DNA from: JAKFDI01 sp044508835
GTDB lineage: Bacteria; Pseudomonadota; Gammaproteobacteria; Burkholderiales; Burkholderiaceae_C
NCBI GenBank assembly: GCA_044508835.1
Contig: JBIQHD010000040.1
Span: 1-36,064, forward strand
Direction of reading: 5' to 3'
Length of the DNA: 36,064 nucleotides
Shown: one piece after another, positions 23,165-33,197 of the stretch
How the letters are laid out: each line of letters opens with the position of its first letter
Numbering within the stretch: position 1 is the stretch's first letter
Translations under genes and position numbers: made by a program
The notes under the pieces: model-generated
Database searches by the model: none
What the model saw: the letters and a program-made list of their open reading frames with translations, nothing else
What the model was told of the DNA's origin: nothing

Positions 23165-23848
23165 TCAGTCGGGATCGACGACGCGGTACATCAGCGCGCC
23201 GGCGATGCCACCCACGACGGGCGCCACCCAGAACAGCCACAGCTGCGAGATGGCCCAGCCGCCCGCGTAGAGCGCCACGCCGGTGCTGCGCGCCGGGTTC
23301 ACCGAGGTGTTGGTGACGGGGATGCTGATGAGGTGGATGAGCGTCAGCGCCAGGCCGATGGCGATCGGCGCGAAGCCCGCCGGCGCCCGCTTGCTGGTGG
23401 CGCCCATGATGATGAACAGGAACATCGCCGTCATCACCACCTCGCTGACCGCCGCCGCCGCAAGCGAATAGCCGCCCGGCGAATGCTCGCCGTAGCCGTT
23501 GGAGGCGAAGCCCGCCGACGCCTCGAAGCCGGCCTTGCCGCTGGCGATGAGGTAGAGCACGCCGCCGGCCAGCAGGCCGCCGATCACCTGCGCCACCACG
23601 TAGGGCAGCACCTGGCTCGCCGGAAAGCGCCCGCCGGCCCACAGCCCGACCGAGACCGCCGGGTTCAGGTGCGCGCCCGAGATGTGGCCGACGGCGAAGG
23701 CCATCGTCAGCACGGTCAGGCCGAAGGCCAGCGCCACCCCGTGCAGGCCGATGCCCAGTTCCGGAAACGCCGCGGCCAGCACGGCGCTGCCGCAGCCGCC
23801 CAGCACGAGCCAGAAGGTACCGATGAGTTCGGCGGCGTAGTTCTTCAT
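23165..23848 (-). CDS. aqpZ: Aquaporin Z
   Basis: Water channel of 227 aa with six membrane segments. Both pore motifs are present, NPA at 62-64 and NPAR at 184-187. The selectivity-filter residues typical of water-specific channels can be matched (F43, H172 and R187), so water rather than glycerol is the expected substrate. A GGGAG ribosome-binding site lies upstream of the ATG. It is convergent with thyA; a 6-bp inverted repeat (GATCCC / GGGATC, 23159-23176) spans both stop codons. The upstream neighbour, the VOC gene, ends 87 bp away on the same strand. Confidence 0.95.
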   Translation of the reverse strand: MKNYAAELIGTFWLVLGGCGSAVLAAAFPELGIGLHGVALAFGLTVLTMAFAVGHISGAHLNPAVSVGLWAGGRFPASQVLPYVVAQVIGGLLAGGVLYLIASGKAGFEASAGFASNGYGEHSPGGYSLAAAAVSEVVMTAMFLFIIMGATSKRAPAGFAPIAIGLALTLIHLISIPVTNTSVNPARSTGVALYAGGWAISQLWLFWVAPVVGGIAGALMYRVVDPD

Positions 23849-23935
23849 TCCATGCTCCCTGTCGATGTCATGCGCGGAAGAGCCCGCGGCGCATTCTGTT
23901 CGGGAACACGGCTTGCTGGGAAGCCTCCCGGCCGT

Positions 23936-24403
<468 letters not shown>

Positions 24404-24411
24404 GGCCGGCC

Positions 24412-26439
24412 TCACTCGAAACGCAGGATGGGCTGGTCGACCGCGAGGCTCTCGCCCTTGCCGGCCAGGACCTCGGCCACCACAGCCGCGCGCGTGGCGA
24501 GCATGATGTTCTCCATCTTCATCGCCTCGATCACGGCCAGGCGCTCGCCGGCCTGCACCTGCTGGCCGGCCTGCACCACCACGTCGGCCAGCAGGCCGGG
24601 CATGGGCGAGAGCAGGAACTTGCTGGTGTCGGGCGGCGGCTTGTAGGGCATGAGCCTCGCGAGCTCGGCCGCGCGCGGGGACAGCACCAGGGCCTCGATC
24701 GCCCGGCCGTTGTGGGCGACGTGCAGCCACACGCCGTGGCGCTCGACCTGCGCCGTGAAGGGCCGGCCGTTGCAGGTGCCGCTGGTGCGGATGTGGCCGA
24801 AGCGCCAGTCGCCGGACAGGTCGTAGAGCCGGCCTTCGACCGTGACGCGCAGCCCGCCGTTGCGCTCCAGCTCCACGGCATGGTGCGTGTTGCGGCCTTC
24901 CGCGCCCTTGACCACCACCTCGAAGCGGTCGTGCAGGCGCACGCCGCGCCCGGGCATCTGGCCGCTGATGCCTGCGGCGCGCTCGAGGAAGCGCCGGTTC
25001 GCCGCCGCCGCCAGCGCCACGAGGAACAGCGGGTCGTCGTGCGGCACGTCCTCGGCCTTGAAGCCGTCGGCATAGTGCTCGGCGATGAAGCCGGTGTTGA
25101 AGTCGCCGGCGACGAACTCCGGGTGCGCCAGCAGCGCCGACTGGAAGGGGATGTTGCTCGAGATGCCGCGGATGACGAAGCCGTTGAGCGCCTCGCGCAT
25201 CCTGGCGATGGCATCCGCGCGGTCCGTCCCGTGCACGATGAGCTTGGCGATCATCGAGTCGTAGTGCATCGGGATCTCGCCGCCCTCGTAGACGCCGGTG
25301 TCCACCCGCACGCCGCCGCCTTCGGGCACGGGCGCGGCGGCCTGCATCGTCGTCTCCGGCGGGCGGTAGCGCACCAGGCGCCCGGTCGAGGGCAGGAAGT
25401 TGCGGAACGGGTCTTCCGCATTGATGCGGCACTCGATGGCCCAGCCGCGCCGGGGAATCTGTTCCTGCGTGAACGGCAGCGCCTCGCCGGCGGCCACGCG
25501 GATCATCAGCTCCACCAGGTCGACGCCGGTGATGCACTCGGTGACCGGATGCTCCACCTGCAGCCGGGTGTTCATCTCGAGGAAGTAGAAGCTCTGGTCG
25601 CGCCCGACCACGAACTCCACCGTGCCCGCGCTCTGGTACTTCACCGCGCGGGCCAGCGCCACGGCCTGCTCGCCCATGGCGCGTCGCGTGGCGTCGCTGA
25701 TGAAGGGCGACGGGGCTTCTTCGATCACCTTCTGGTGGCGGCGCTGGATGGAGCATTCGCGCTCGTGCAGGTAGACGACGTGGCCGTGCGCGTCGCCCAG
25801 CACCTGGATCTCGATGTGGCGCGGCTCCTCGACGAACTTCTCGATGAACACGCGGTCGTCGCCGAAGCTGTTCTTCGCCTCGTTGCGGCAGGAGGCGAAG
25901 CCTTCGTGCGCCTGCTTGTCGTCGAAGGCCACGCGCAGGCCCTTGCCGCCGCCGCCGGCAGACGCCTTGATCATCACCGGGTAGCCGATGTCGCGCGCGA
26001 TCTTCACCGCCTGCTCGGGCGTGTCGATGGCGTCGTTCCAGCCGGGGATGGTGTTGACCTTCGCCTCGTTCGCGAGCTTCTTGGAGGCGATCTTGTCGCC
26101 CATCGCAGCGATCGAGTGGTGCTTCGGACCGATGAAGACCAGGCCTTCTTCCTCGACGCGGCGGGCGAAGGCCTCGTTCTCGGAGAGAAAGCCGTAGCCG
26201 GGGTGAATCGCCTCGGCGCCGGTCTGCCGGCAGGCCTCGATGATCCTGTCGGCGACGAGGTAGGACTCGCGGCTGGGCGCCGGGCCGATGCACACCGATT
26301 CGTCGGCCAATGCGACGTGGCGCGCATCGCGGTCGGCCTCGGAGTAGACGGCGACGGTTGCGATGCCCAGCTTCTTCGCGGTCTGGATGACGCGGCAGGC
26401 GATCTCTCCGCGGTTGGCGATCAGGATCTTCTTGAACAT
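24412..26439 (-). CDS. pccA: Propionyl-CoA carboxylase alpha subunit
   Basis: Biotin-carrying subunit (675 aa) that carboxylates biotin with ATP and bicarbonate and passes the CO2 to the beta subunit. Domains in order: biotin carboxylase (about 1-450; ILIANRGEIACRV, ATP-grasp loop KASAGGGGKGLR, EMNTRLQVEHPVTE), a linker/BT domain, and a C-terminal biotinyl domain with EAMKMENIM, the modified lysine being K641. The start MFKKILIANRG at 26439 is the family N-terminus; an in-frame start eight codons upstream is less likely. It is separated from pccB by 170 bp that contain a large inverted repeat. Confidence 0.93.
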   Translation of the reverse strand: MFKKILIANRGEIACRVIQTAKKLGIATVAVYSEADRDARHVALADESVCIGPAPSRESYLVADRIIEACRQTGAEAIHPGYGFLSENEAFARRVEEEGLVFIGPKHHSIAAMGDKIASKKLANEAKVNTIPGWNDAIDTPEQAVKIARDIGYPVMIKASAGGGGKGLRVAFDDKQAHEGFASCRNEAKNSFGDDRVFIEKFVEEPRHIEIQVLGDAHGHVVYLHERECSIQRRHQKVIEEAPSPFISDATRRAMGEQAVALARAVKYQSAGTVEFVVGRDQSFYFLEMNTRLQVEHPVTECITGVDLVELMIRVAAGEALPFTQEQIPRRGWAIECRINAEDPFRNFLPSTGRLVRYRPPETTMQAAAPVPEGGGVRVDTGVYEGGEIPMHYDSMIAKLIVHGTDRADAIARMREALNGFVIRGISSNIPFQSALLAHPEFVAGDFNTGFIAEHYADGFKAEDVPHDDPLFLVALAAAANRRFLERAAGISGQMPGRGVRLHDRFEVVVKGAEGRNTHHAVELERNGGLRVTVEGRLYDLSGDWRFGHIRTSGTCNGRPFTAQVERHGVWLHVAHNGRAIEALVLSPRAAELARLMPYKPPPDTSKFLLSPMPGLLADVVVQAGQQVQAGERLAVIEAMKMENIMLATRAAVVAEVLAGKGESLAVDQPILRFE

Positions 26440-26463
26440 GGTGTTGGTCCGGTGAAGCCTCAC

Positions 26464-26599
26464 ATCCGTTCGCCCTGAGGTATCGAAGGGCCGGGCTGAG
26501 GTATCGAAGCCTTGTGTCGTGCGCGTGCGTCCTTCGATACCTCAGGACGAACGGGTGGGTGCGCCGCGTGAGCCCTTCGATACCTCAGGGCGAACGGAT
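26464..26599. repeat. Nested inverted repeat between pccB and pccA
   Basis: A perfect 28-bp inverted repeat (26464-26491 with 26572-26599) made from two full short units facing each other, enclosing a second inverted pair (cores of about 14 bp near 26496-26509 and 26532-26545). In the pcc transcript this would form a very stable two-layer stem between the two subunit genes. Full units are at 26466-26488, 26532-26554 and 26575-26597, with a partial one at 26492-26509. Confidence 0.85.
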
Positions 26600-26609
26600 T
26601 CACAGGGGT

Positions 26610-28142
<1,533 letters not shown>

Positions 28143-28164
28143 GGTTCTTGGTCTTTCGTCGTGA

Positions 28165-29766
28165 TCAGTCCATCAGGTCGAGCAGGCGGCGCGCGGCCAC
28201 CGAGGCGGCCAGCGTGCCGGCTTCGACTTCGGCGCTGGTGCGGGCCAGCGCCTCCTTCACCTGCGGGTCGGCGCGGAAGCGCGCCTTCAGGCCGGCCTCG
28301 ATGCGTTCCCACATCCAGGCGCGGCTCTGCTGGCGGCGGCGCGCGGCGAACCGGCCGCTGCCCTGCTGCAGCGCCCGGAAGCGGGTGACGGCCTGCCAGA
28401 ACTCGTCCAGGCCCTGCGCCTTCAGGGCGGACAGCTCCAGCACCTGCGGCTGCCAGAGCGTGTCGTCGTGCGCGGCATGGGCCGGGTTGCCGTGCTGGCC
28501 GAACAGGCGCAGCGCGGAGGTGATCTGCGCGCGGGCGCGGCGGGCGGCGTCGGGGTCGAGGTCGGCCTTGTTGACGAGCACCAGGTCGGCGAGCTCCATC
28601 ACGCCCTTCTTGATGGCCTGCAGGTCGTCGCCGGCATTGGGCAGCTGCAGCAGCACGAACATGTCGGTCATCGCCGCCACGGCGGTCTCGCTCTGGCCGA
28701 CGCCGACGGTCTCGACGATGACGACGTCGTAGCCGGCGGCCTCGAGCACCAGCATGGCCTCGCGCGTCTTCTCGGCCACGCCGCCGAGCGTGCCGCTGGA
28801 GGGGCTGGGGCGGATGTAGGCGTGCTCGTGGACGGAGAGCTGCGCCATGCGCGTCTTGTCGCCGAGGATGGAGCCGCCGGAGACGGTGGACGAGGGGTCG
28901 ATGGCGAGCACGGCGACGCGGTGGCCTTGCGCGATGAGGTGCAGGCCGAGGGCTTCGATGAAGGTGGACTTGCCGACGCCGGGGACGCCGGAGATGCCCA
29001 GGCGCAGGGAATGGCCGGTGTGGGGGACGAGGGCGGTGAGGAGCTCGTCGGCCTGGGCGCGGTGGTCGGGGCGGGTGGATTCGAGGAGGGTGATGGATTT
29101 GGCGATGGCGCGGCGGCGGGTGGATGCCGGGCCGCTCAGGATGGCTCCAATGAGCGCGTGGCCCTCCGCGTGGCCCTTCGATACCTCAGGCCCTTCGACA
29201 GGCTCAGGACAGTCGGCGCCCTTCGATACCTCAGGGCGAACGGGGGTTGTCGAGCGAGTGCTGTCACTCTCCACCATCCGTTCGGGCTGAGGTATCGAAG
29301 CCCTGTTCGCCTCCACCCCGCCCTTCGATACCTCAGGGCGAACGGGATTTCTTTCCAGAGGATTCGCGTCCTCACCCACCCGTTCGGGCTGAGGTATCGA
29401 AGCCCGGACCCGTTCGTCCTGAGGTATCGAAGGATCGGGCTGAGGTCTCGAAGCCCCCTCCCGCAAGCGCTCCGGCAACGGATTCCTCGTACCCCACGCG
29501 TGCCGCTGGATCGCCTGCCAGTCGCCGCGAATCAACGCCTCCTTCTTCGCCCGCCCCCACCCCTTGATCCGCATTTCCGCTGCCAGCGCCTCGTCCCGCG
29601 TCGCCGTTTCCTGCGACCACACCAGCCGCACCGGCCGCCGCTCCCGCGTGAAGCCCGGCAGTTCCCCCGCCTGGTGCTTCGCCACGCGCGGTTCCAGCTC
29701 GTCCGTGTGGCCGACGTAGTACGACCCGTCGGCGCACTGCAGCATGTAGACGAAGAACGGCTTCAA
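28165..29766 (-). CDS. meaB: GIY-YIG domain joined in frame to MeaB GTPase
   Basis: One open frame of 533 codons with three parts. Residues 1-100 are a YhbQ-like GIY-YIG domain (FVYMLQCADGSYYVGHTD, R27, H31, E64 in AAEMRIKGW), usually a stand-alone protein of about this size. Residues about 110-198 are encoded by short extragenic repeats read as RPEVSKG and SIPQPERV. Residues about 203-533 are a complete MeaB, the GTPase that loads and protects methylmalonyl-CoA mutase: Walker A GVPGVGKS (260-267), VETVGVGQSE, NKADL. Start is TTG at 29766, six bases after the mcm stop. An internal ATG at 29277 could give a 370-aa MeaB with a repeat-coded tail. Whether the cell makes a fusion, two proteins or both is open. 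Confidence 0.85.
   Translation of the reverse strand: MKPFFVYMLQCADGSYYVGHTDELEPRVAKHQAGELPGFTRERRPVRLVWSQETATRDEALAAEMRIKGWGRAKKEALIRGDWQAIQRHAWGTRNPLPERLREGASRPQPDPSIPQDERVRASIPQPERVGEDANPLERNPVRPEVSKGGVEANRASIPQPERMVESDSTRSTTPVRPEVSKGADCPEPVEGPEVSKGHAEGHALIGAILSGPASTRRRAIAKSITLLESTRPDHRAQADELLTALVPHTGHSLRLGISGVPGVGKSTFIEALGLHLIAQGHRVAVLAIDPSSTVSGGSILGDKTRMAQLSVHEHAYIRPSPSSGTLGGVAEKTREAMLVLEAAGYDVVIVETVGVGQSETAVAAMTDMFVLLQLPNAGDDLQAIKKGVMELADLVLVNKADLDPDAARRARAQITSALRLFGQHGNPAHAAHDDTLWQPQVLELSALKAQGLDEFWQAVTRFRALQQGSGRFAARRRQQSRAWMWERIEAGLKARFRADPQVKEALARTSAEVEAGTLAASVAARRLLDLMD
29174..29453. repeat. Short repeat array inside the GIY-YIG/meaB frame
   Basis: At least eight full or partial copies in both orientations: 29175-29190, 29193-29210 (a CAGGC variant), 29221-29243, 29278-29300, 29323-29345, 29380-29402, 29410-29432 and 29436-29453. 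Neighbouring units often face each other, so the mRNA could form several stems. No stop codon arises in the meaB frame, although the array accounts for about 90 codons. Elsewhere in the window the same units lie between genes. Confidence 0.85.
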
Positions 29767-29772
29767 GACGGT

Positions 29773-31926
29773 TCAGCCCAGGGCCTTGCGGATCTGCTCC
29801 AGCACGTCCTTCGCGCTCGCCGGGATCGGCGTGCCGGGCCCGTAGATGCCCTTCACGCCGGCGTCGTACAGAAACTCGTAGTCCTGCGCGGGCACCACGC
29901 CGCCCACGAACACCACGATGTCGTCGGCGCCCTGCTTCTTCAGCTCGGCCAGGATGGCCGGCACCAGTGTCTTGTGGCCCGCGGCCAGGGTGGACACGCC
30001 CACCGCATGCACGTCGTTCTCGATCGCCTGGCGGGCGCACTCCTCGGGCGTCTGGAACAGCGGCCCCATGTCGACGTCGAAACCCAGGTCGGCGTAGGCC
30101 GTGGCCACCACCTTGGCGCCGCGGTCGTGGCCGTCCTGGCCCAGCTTGGCGATCATCACGCGCGGGCGCCGGCCCTGCTCTTGCGCGAAGGCGGCAATCT
30201 CGCCGCGAAGCTTCTCCCAGCCTTCGGCCGAGTCATAGGCTGCTGCATACACGCCGGTCACCTTCTGGATGTCGGCGCGGTGGCGCCCGAAGACCTTCTC
30301 GAGCGCATCGCTCACCTCGCCCACCGTGGCGCGCGCGCGGATGGCCTCGATGCTGAGCGCGAGCAGGTTGCCGTCGCCCTTGTCGGCGGCCGCAGTCAGC
30401 GCGGCCAGCGCCGCCTGCACCCGCGCCGCGTCGCGCCCGGCCTTGATGCGGTTCAGCCGCGCGATCTGCGATTCGCGCACCGCCACGTTGTCGACCTCGC
30501 GCACCTCGATCGGGTCTTCCTTGTCGAGGCGGTACTTGTTGACGCCCACGATCACGTCGCGCCCGCTGTCGATGCGCGCCTGCTTCTCGGCCGCGCTGGC
30601 CTCGATCTTGAGCTTGGCCCAGCCGCTGTCGACGGCCTTCGTCATGCCGCCCATGGCCTCCACTTCCTCGATGAGGGCCCAGGCCTTGTCGGCCATCTGC
30701 TGCGTGAGCGACTCCATCAGGTAGCTGCCCGCCCAGGGGTCGACGACATTGGTGATGTGCGTCTCCTCCTGCACGATGAGCTGGGTGTTGCGCGCGATGC
30801 GCGACGAGGTGTCGGTCGGCAGCGCGATGGCCTCGTCGAACGAGTTGGTGTGCAGCGACTGCGTGCCGCCGAACACCGCCGCCATGGCCTCGATGGTGGT
30901 GCGCACCACGTTGTTGTACGGGTCCTGCTCGGTCAGGCTCCAGCCGCTGGTCTGGCAGTGGGTGCGCAGCATCAGGCTCTTGGGGTTCTTCGCGCCGAAG
31001 CCGCTCATGATGCGGTGCCACAGCAGGCGGGCGGCGCGCATCTTGGCGATCTCGAGGTAGAAGTTCATGCCGATCGCCCAGAAGAAGCTCAGGCGCCCGG
31101 CGAAGGCGTCCACGTCCAGGCCCTTGGCAATGGCCGTCTTCACGTACTCCTTGCCGTCGGCCAGCGTGAAGGCCAGCTCCAGCGCCTGGTTGGCGCCGGC
31201 TTCCTGCATGTGGTAGCCCGAGATCGAGATCGAGTTGAACTTCGGCATGTGCTGCGCCGTGTACTCGATGATGTCGCCGACGATGCGCATCGACGGCTCG
31301 GGCGGGTAGATGTAGGTGTTGCGGACCATGAACTCCTTGAGGATGTCGTTCTGGATGGTCCCGGAGAGCTGGTCCTGCGGCACGCCCTGCTCCTCGGCCG
31401 CCACCACGTAGCCCGCAAGCACCGGCAGCACCGCGCCGTTCATCGTCATGGAGACGCTGACCTTGTCGAGCGGGATGCCGTCGAACAGGATCTTCATGTC
31501 CTCCACCGAGTCGATGGCCACGCCCGCCTTGCCCACGTCGCCGGTGACGCGCGGATGGTCGCTGTCGTAGCCGCGGTGGGTGGCGAGGTCGAAGGCCACG
31601 CTCACGCCCTGCCCGCCGGCGGCCAGCGCCTGGCGGTAGAAGGCGTTCGACTCCTCGGCGGTGGAGAAGCCCGCGTACTGGCGGATGGTCCACGGCCGCA
31701 CGGCGTACATGGTGGGCTGCGGCCCGCGCAGGAAGGGCGCGAAGCCGGGCAGCGTGTCGACGTGCGGCAGGCCGGCGATGTCGGCCGCGGTGTAGAGCGG
31801 CTTGACCTCGATGCCCTCGGGCGTGTGCCAGCTCAGCGCCTCCACCCGGCCGCCCGGCGCCGACTTGGCCGCGGCCTGGCGCCAGGCGTCGATCGACGCC
31901 GAATCGGGAAACTTGTGGTCGGACAT
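29773..31926 (-). CDS. scpA: Methylmalonyl-CoA mutase
   Basis: Adenosylcobalamin-dependent isomerase (717 aa) converting (R)-methylmalonyl-CoA to succinyl-CoA. Seen: the N-terminal substrate-binding TIM barrel (PTMYAVRPWTIRQYAGFSTAEESN, SVSMTMNGAVLPVLAGYV, RTHCQTSGWSLTEQDPYNN) and a C-terminal B12-binding domain with DGHDRGAK, the cobalt ligand being H600, and VGVSTLAAGHKT, FVGGVVP. Length fits the catalytic single-chain form of ScpA/MutB type. The start MSDHKFPD at 31926 has GGAG about nine bases upstream. First gene of the operon; meaB, pccB, pccA and the VOC gene follow. Divergent from the GntR gene. Confidence 0.96.
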   Translation of the reverse strand: MSDHKFPDSASIDAWRQAAAKSAPGGRVEALSWHTPEGIEVKPLYTAADIAGLPHVDTLPGFAPFLRGPQPTMYAVRPWTIRQYAGFSTAEESNAFYRQALAAGGQGVSVAFDLATHRGYDSDHPRVTGDVGKAGVAIDSVEDMKILFDGIPLDKVSVSMTMNGAVLPVLAGYVVAAEEQGVPQDQLSGTIQNDILKEFMVRNTYIYPPEPSMRIVGDIIEYTAQHMPKFNSISISGYHMQEAGANQALELAFTLADGKEYVKTAIAKGLDVDAFAGRLSFFWAIGMNFYLEIAKMRAARLLWHRIMSGFGAKNPKSLMLRTHCQTSGWSLTEQDPYNNVVRTTIEAMAAVFGGTQSLHTNSFDEAIALPTDTSSRIARNTQLIVQEETHITNVVDPWAGSYLMESLTQQMADKAWALIEEVEAMGGMTKAVDSGWAKLKIEASAAEKQARIDSGRDVIVGVNKYRLDKEDPIEVREVDNVAVRESQIARLNRIKAGRDAARVQAALAALTAAADKGDGNLLALSIEAIRARATVGEVSDALEKVFGRHRADIQKVTGVYAAAYDSAEGWEKLRGEIAAFAQEQGRRPRVMIAKLGQDGHDRGAKVVATAYADLGFDVDMGPLFQTPEECARQAIENDVHAVGVSTLAAGHKTLVPAILAELKKQGADDIVVFVGGVVPAQDYEFLYDAGVKGIYGPGTPIPASAKDVLEQIRKALG

Positions 31927-32071
31927 TCGAAATACTCCAGGCTCGCAGGCGCCGCAGGCACGGGCGGCGCGCAGGCGGCGGCCGTGCACCGCCTGCCGCA
32001 TGCGCCGCCCACGCCATCGGCGCCGCATGCAGCGCCACCCGCCGGTTTGCACCCGCGCCGCCGGGTGAGCC

Positions 32072-32092
32072 ATAATTCAAAATTGAATTATA
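32072..32092. promoter_or_regulatory. Palindromic operator candidate, mcm / gntR promoter region
   Basis: Perfect 9-bp arms ATAATTCAA and TTGAATTAT with a 2-bp centre (32072-32091), in an AT-rich island within very GC-rich DNA. It lies 146 bp before mcm and 99 bp before the GntR gene, which are divergent. A perfect TATAAT on the minus strand (32087-32092) overlaps its right arm and could be the mcm -10 box; the -35 is poor. GntR/FCD regulators bind short AT-rich palindromes of this kind. The remaining 31927-32189 shows no gene. Confidence 0.6.
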
Positions 32093-32189
32093 TGTTTGGA
32101 GTGCCGCGTTTCGTCCAGTGCGTGCGGCGGTCCAGACGCCAGGCCCTGCCGCATCCCCGGTGCGTGCACGGCATGAACCCGGGCCACCG

Positions 32190-32882
32190 ATGGCAACGTC
32201 CAGCGAATCCGCCGACCTCCACGCCCCGCGCCACGCGGCGGCGGCGCCGCGCCTGGCGGACGGCGAAGGCGCGCTCTACGAGCGGGTGGCCGTGCGGCTG
32301 CGCGAGCGCATCGTCTCGCACACGCTGGCGCCCGGCAGCTGGATCGACGAGCAGAAGCTCGCCGCCGAGTTCGGCATCAGCCGCACGCCGCTGCGCGAGG
32401 CGCTCAAGGTGCTGGCCGCCGAGGGCCTGGTGACGATGAAGCTGCGCCGCGGCGCCTACGTCACCGAGGTGTCCGAGCGCGACCTCGTGGAGGTCTACCA
32501 CCTGCTCGCCCTGCTGGAAAGCGACGCGGCCGCCATCGTCGCGCAGGAGGCGAGCGACGCGCAGATCGCCGAGCTGGCCGCGCTGCACGCCGTGCTGGAG
32601 GCGACGGTCGACGACCGCGACGCCTTCTTCGCCGCCAACGAGCGCTTCCACATGCACCTGCTGGACATCGCCGGCAACCGCTGGCGCAACCAGACCGTGG
32701 CCGATCTGCGCAAGGTGATGAAGCTGTACCGCCACCATTCGCTGTTCAAGCACGGGCGGCTGCAGGCTTCGCTGGCGGAGCACCGCTGCATCATGGAGGC
32801 GCTGCGCGCGCGCGACGCGCAGCGCGCGCAGCAGCTCATGCGCACGCACATCGCCCAGGGCCGCGAGGCCGCCGGCGGCTGA
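32190..32882 (+). CDS. GntR-family (FCD) regulator of the methylmalonyl-CoA operon
   Basis: Transcription factor of 230 aa. Residues about 28-95 form the GntR winged helix (ERVAVRLRERIVSHTLAPGSWIDEQKLAAEFGISRTPLREALKVL, then RRGAYVTEV). Residues about 100-225 form the all-helical FCD ligand domain with candidate metal-ligand histidines in ANERFHMHLLDIAG and AEHRCIMEAL. The ligand is probably an organic acid or acyl-CoA of the propionate pathway, inferred only from the divergent mcm operon. The ATG at 32190 is preferred to a GTG at 32118 because the extra 24 residues do not resemble the family. No strong ribosome-binding site is visible. Confidence 0.9.
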   Translation: MATSSESADLHAPRHAAAAPRLADGEGALYERVAVRLRERIVSHTLAPGSWIDEQKLAAEFGISRTPLREALKVLAAEGLVTMKLRRGAYVTEVSERDLVEVYHLLALLESDAAAIVAQEASDAQIAELAALHAVLEATVDDRDAFFAANERFHMHLLDIAGNRWRNQTVADLRKVMKLYRHHSLFKHGRLQASLAEHRCIMEALRARDAQRAQQLMRTHIAQGREAAGG

Positions 32883-32908
32883 ACCGCCCCACTCCATCGG
32901 GACCACGC

Positions 32909-33187
32909 ATGAATACCGTCCACGTCGAACACCATCCCGCGCAGTCGCGCTTCCAGGCCACCGTCGAGGGCCATCTCTGCCTGGCCGAATACGAGCTGCA
33001 CGGCGACGTGATGCGCATGACGCATACCCTGGTGCCGCCGCCCGTGGGCGGGCGCGGCATCGCCGCCGAGCTGGTGCGCACCGCCCTCGCCCATGCGCAG
33101 GCGCACGGCCTGCGCGTGCAGCCGGTGTGCTCCTACGTGCGGGCCTACATGCAGCGCCATCCCGAGACGCGGGCGCTGCAGGCCTGA
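32909..33187 (+). CDS. Small GNAT-like N-acetyltransferase (YjdJ type)
   Basis: 92-aa protein matching the minimal acetyltransferase-like family that keeps only the acetyl-CoA binding core: a beta-sheet start (RFQATVEGHLCLAEYELHGDVMRMTHTLVPP), the loop VGGRGIAAELVRTAL, which is a shortened Q/RxxGxG/A site, and the C-terminal YVRAYMQRHPETRALQ. Substrate unknown. It lies 26 bp after the GntR gene and 10 bp before the DUF924 gene, so the three are probably cotranscribed. Confidence 0.85.
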   Translation: MNTVHVEHHPAQSRFQATVEGHLCLAEYELHGDVMRMTHTLVPPPVGGRGIAAELVRTALAHAQAHGLRVQPVCSYVRAYMQRHPETRALQA

Positions 33188-33197
33188 GAGGACGGTG

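Noticed and set aside
29174..29453. CRISPR array
   Set aside because: The repeat units occur in both orientations with irregular spacing and truncated copies, there are no unique spacers of constant length and no cas genes.
29467..29766. GIY-YIG domain as a homing endonuclease or mobile intron
   Set aside because: The domain is of the small YhbQ-like type with the AAExRIKGW pattern, not an intron-coded enzyme; no intron or intein sequence interrupts the neighbouring genes.
28468..32433. Very long open frame on the plus strand (about 1,320 codons)
   Set aside because: It is antisense to meaB, mcm and overlaps gntR out of frame. Its translation is rich in His, Arg, Gly and Val as expected of the opposite strand of GC-rich genes, and no domain is recognisable.
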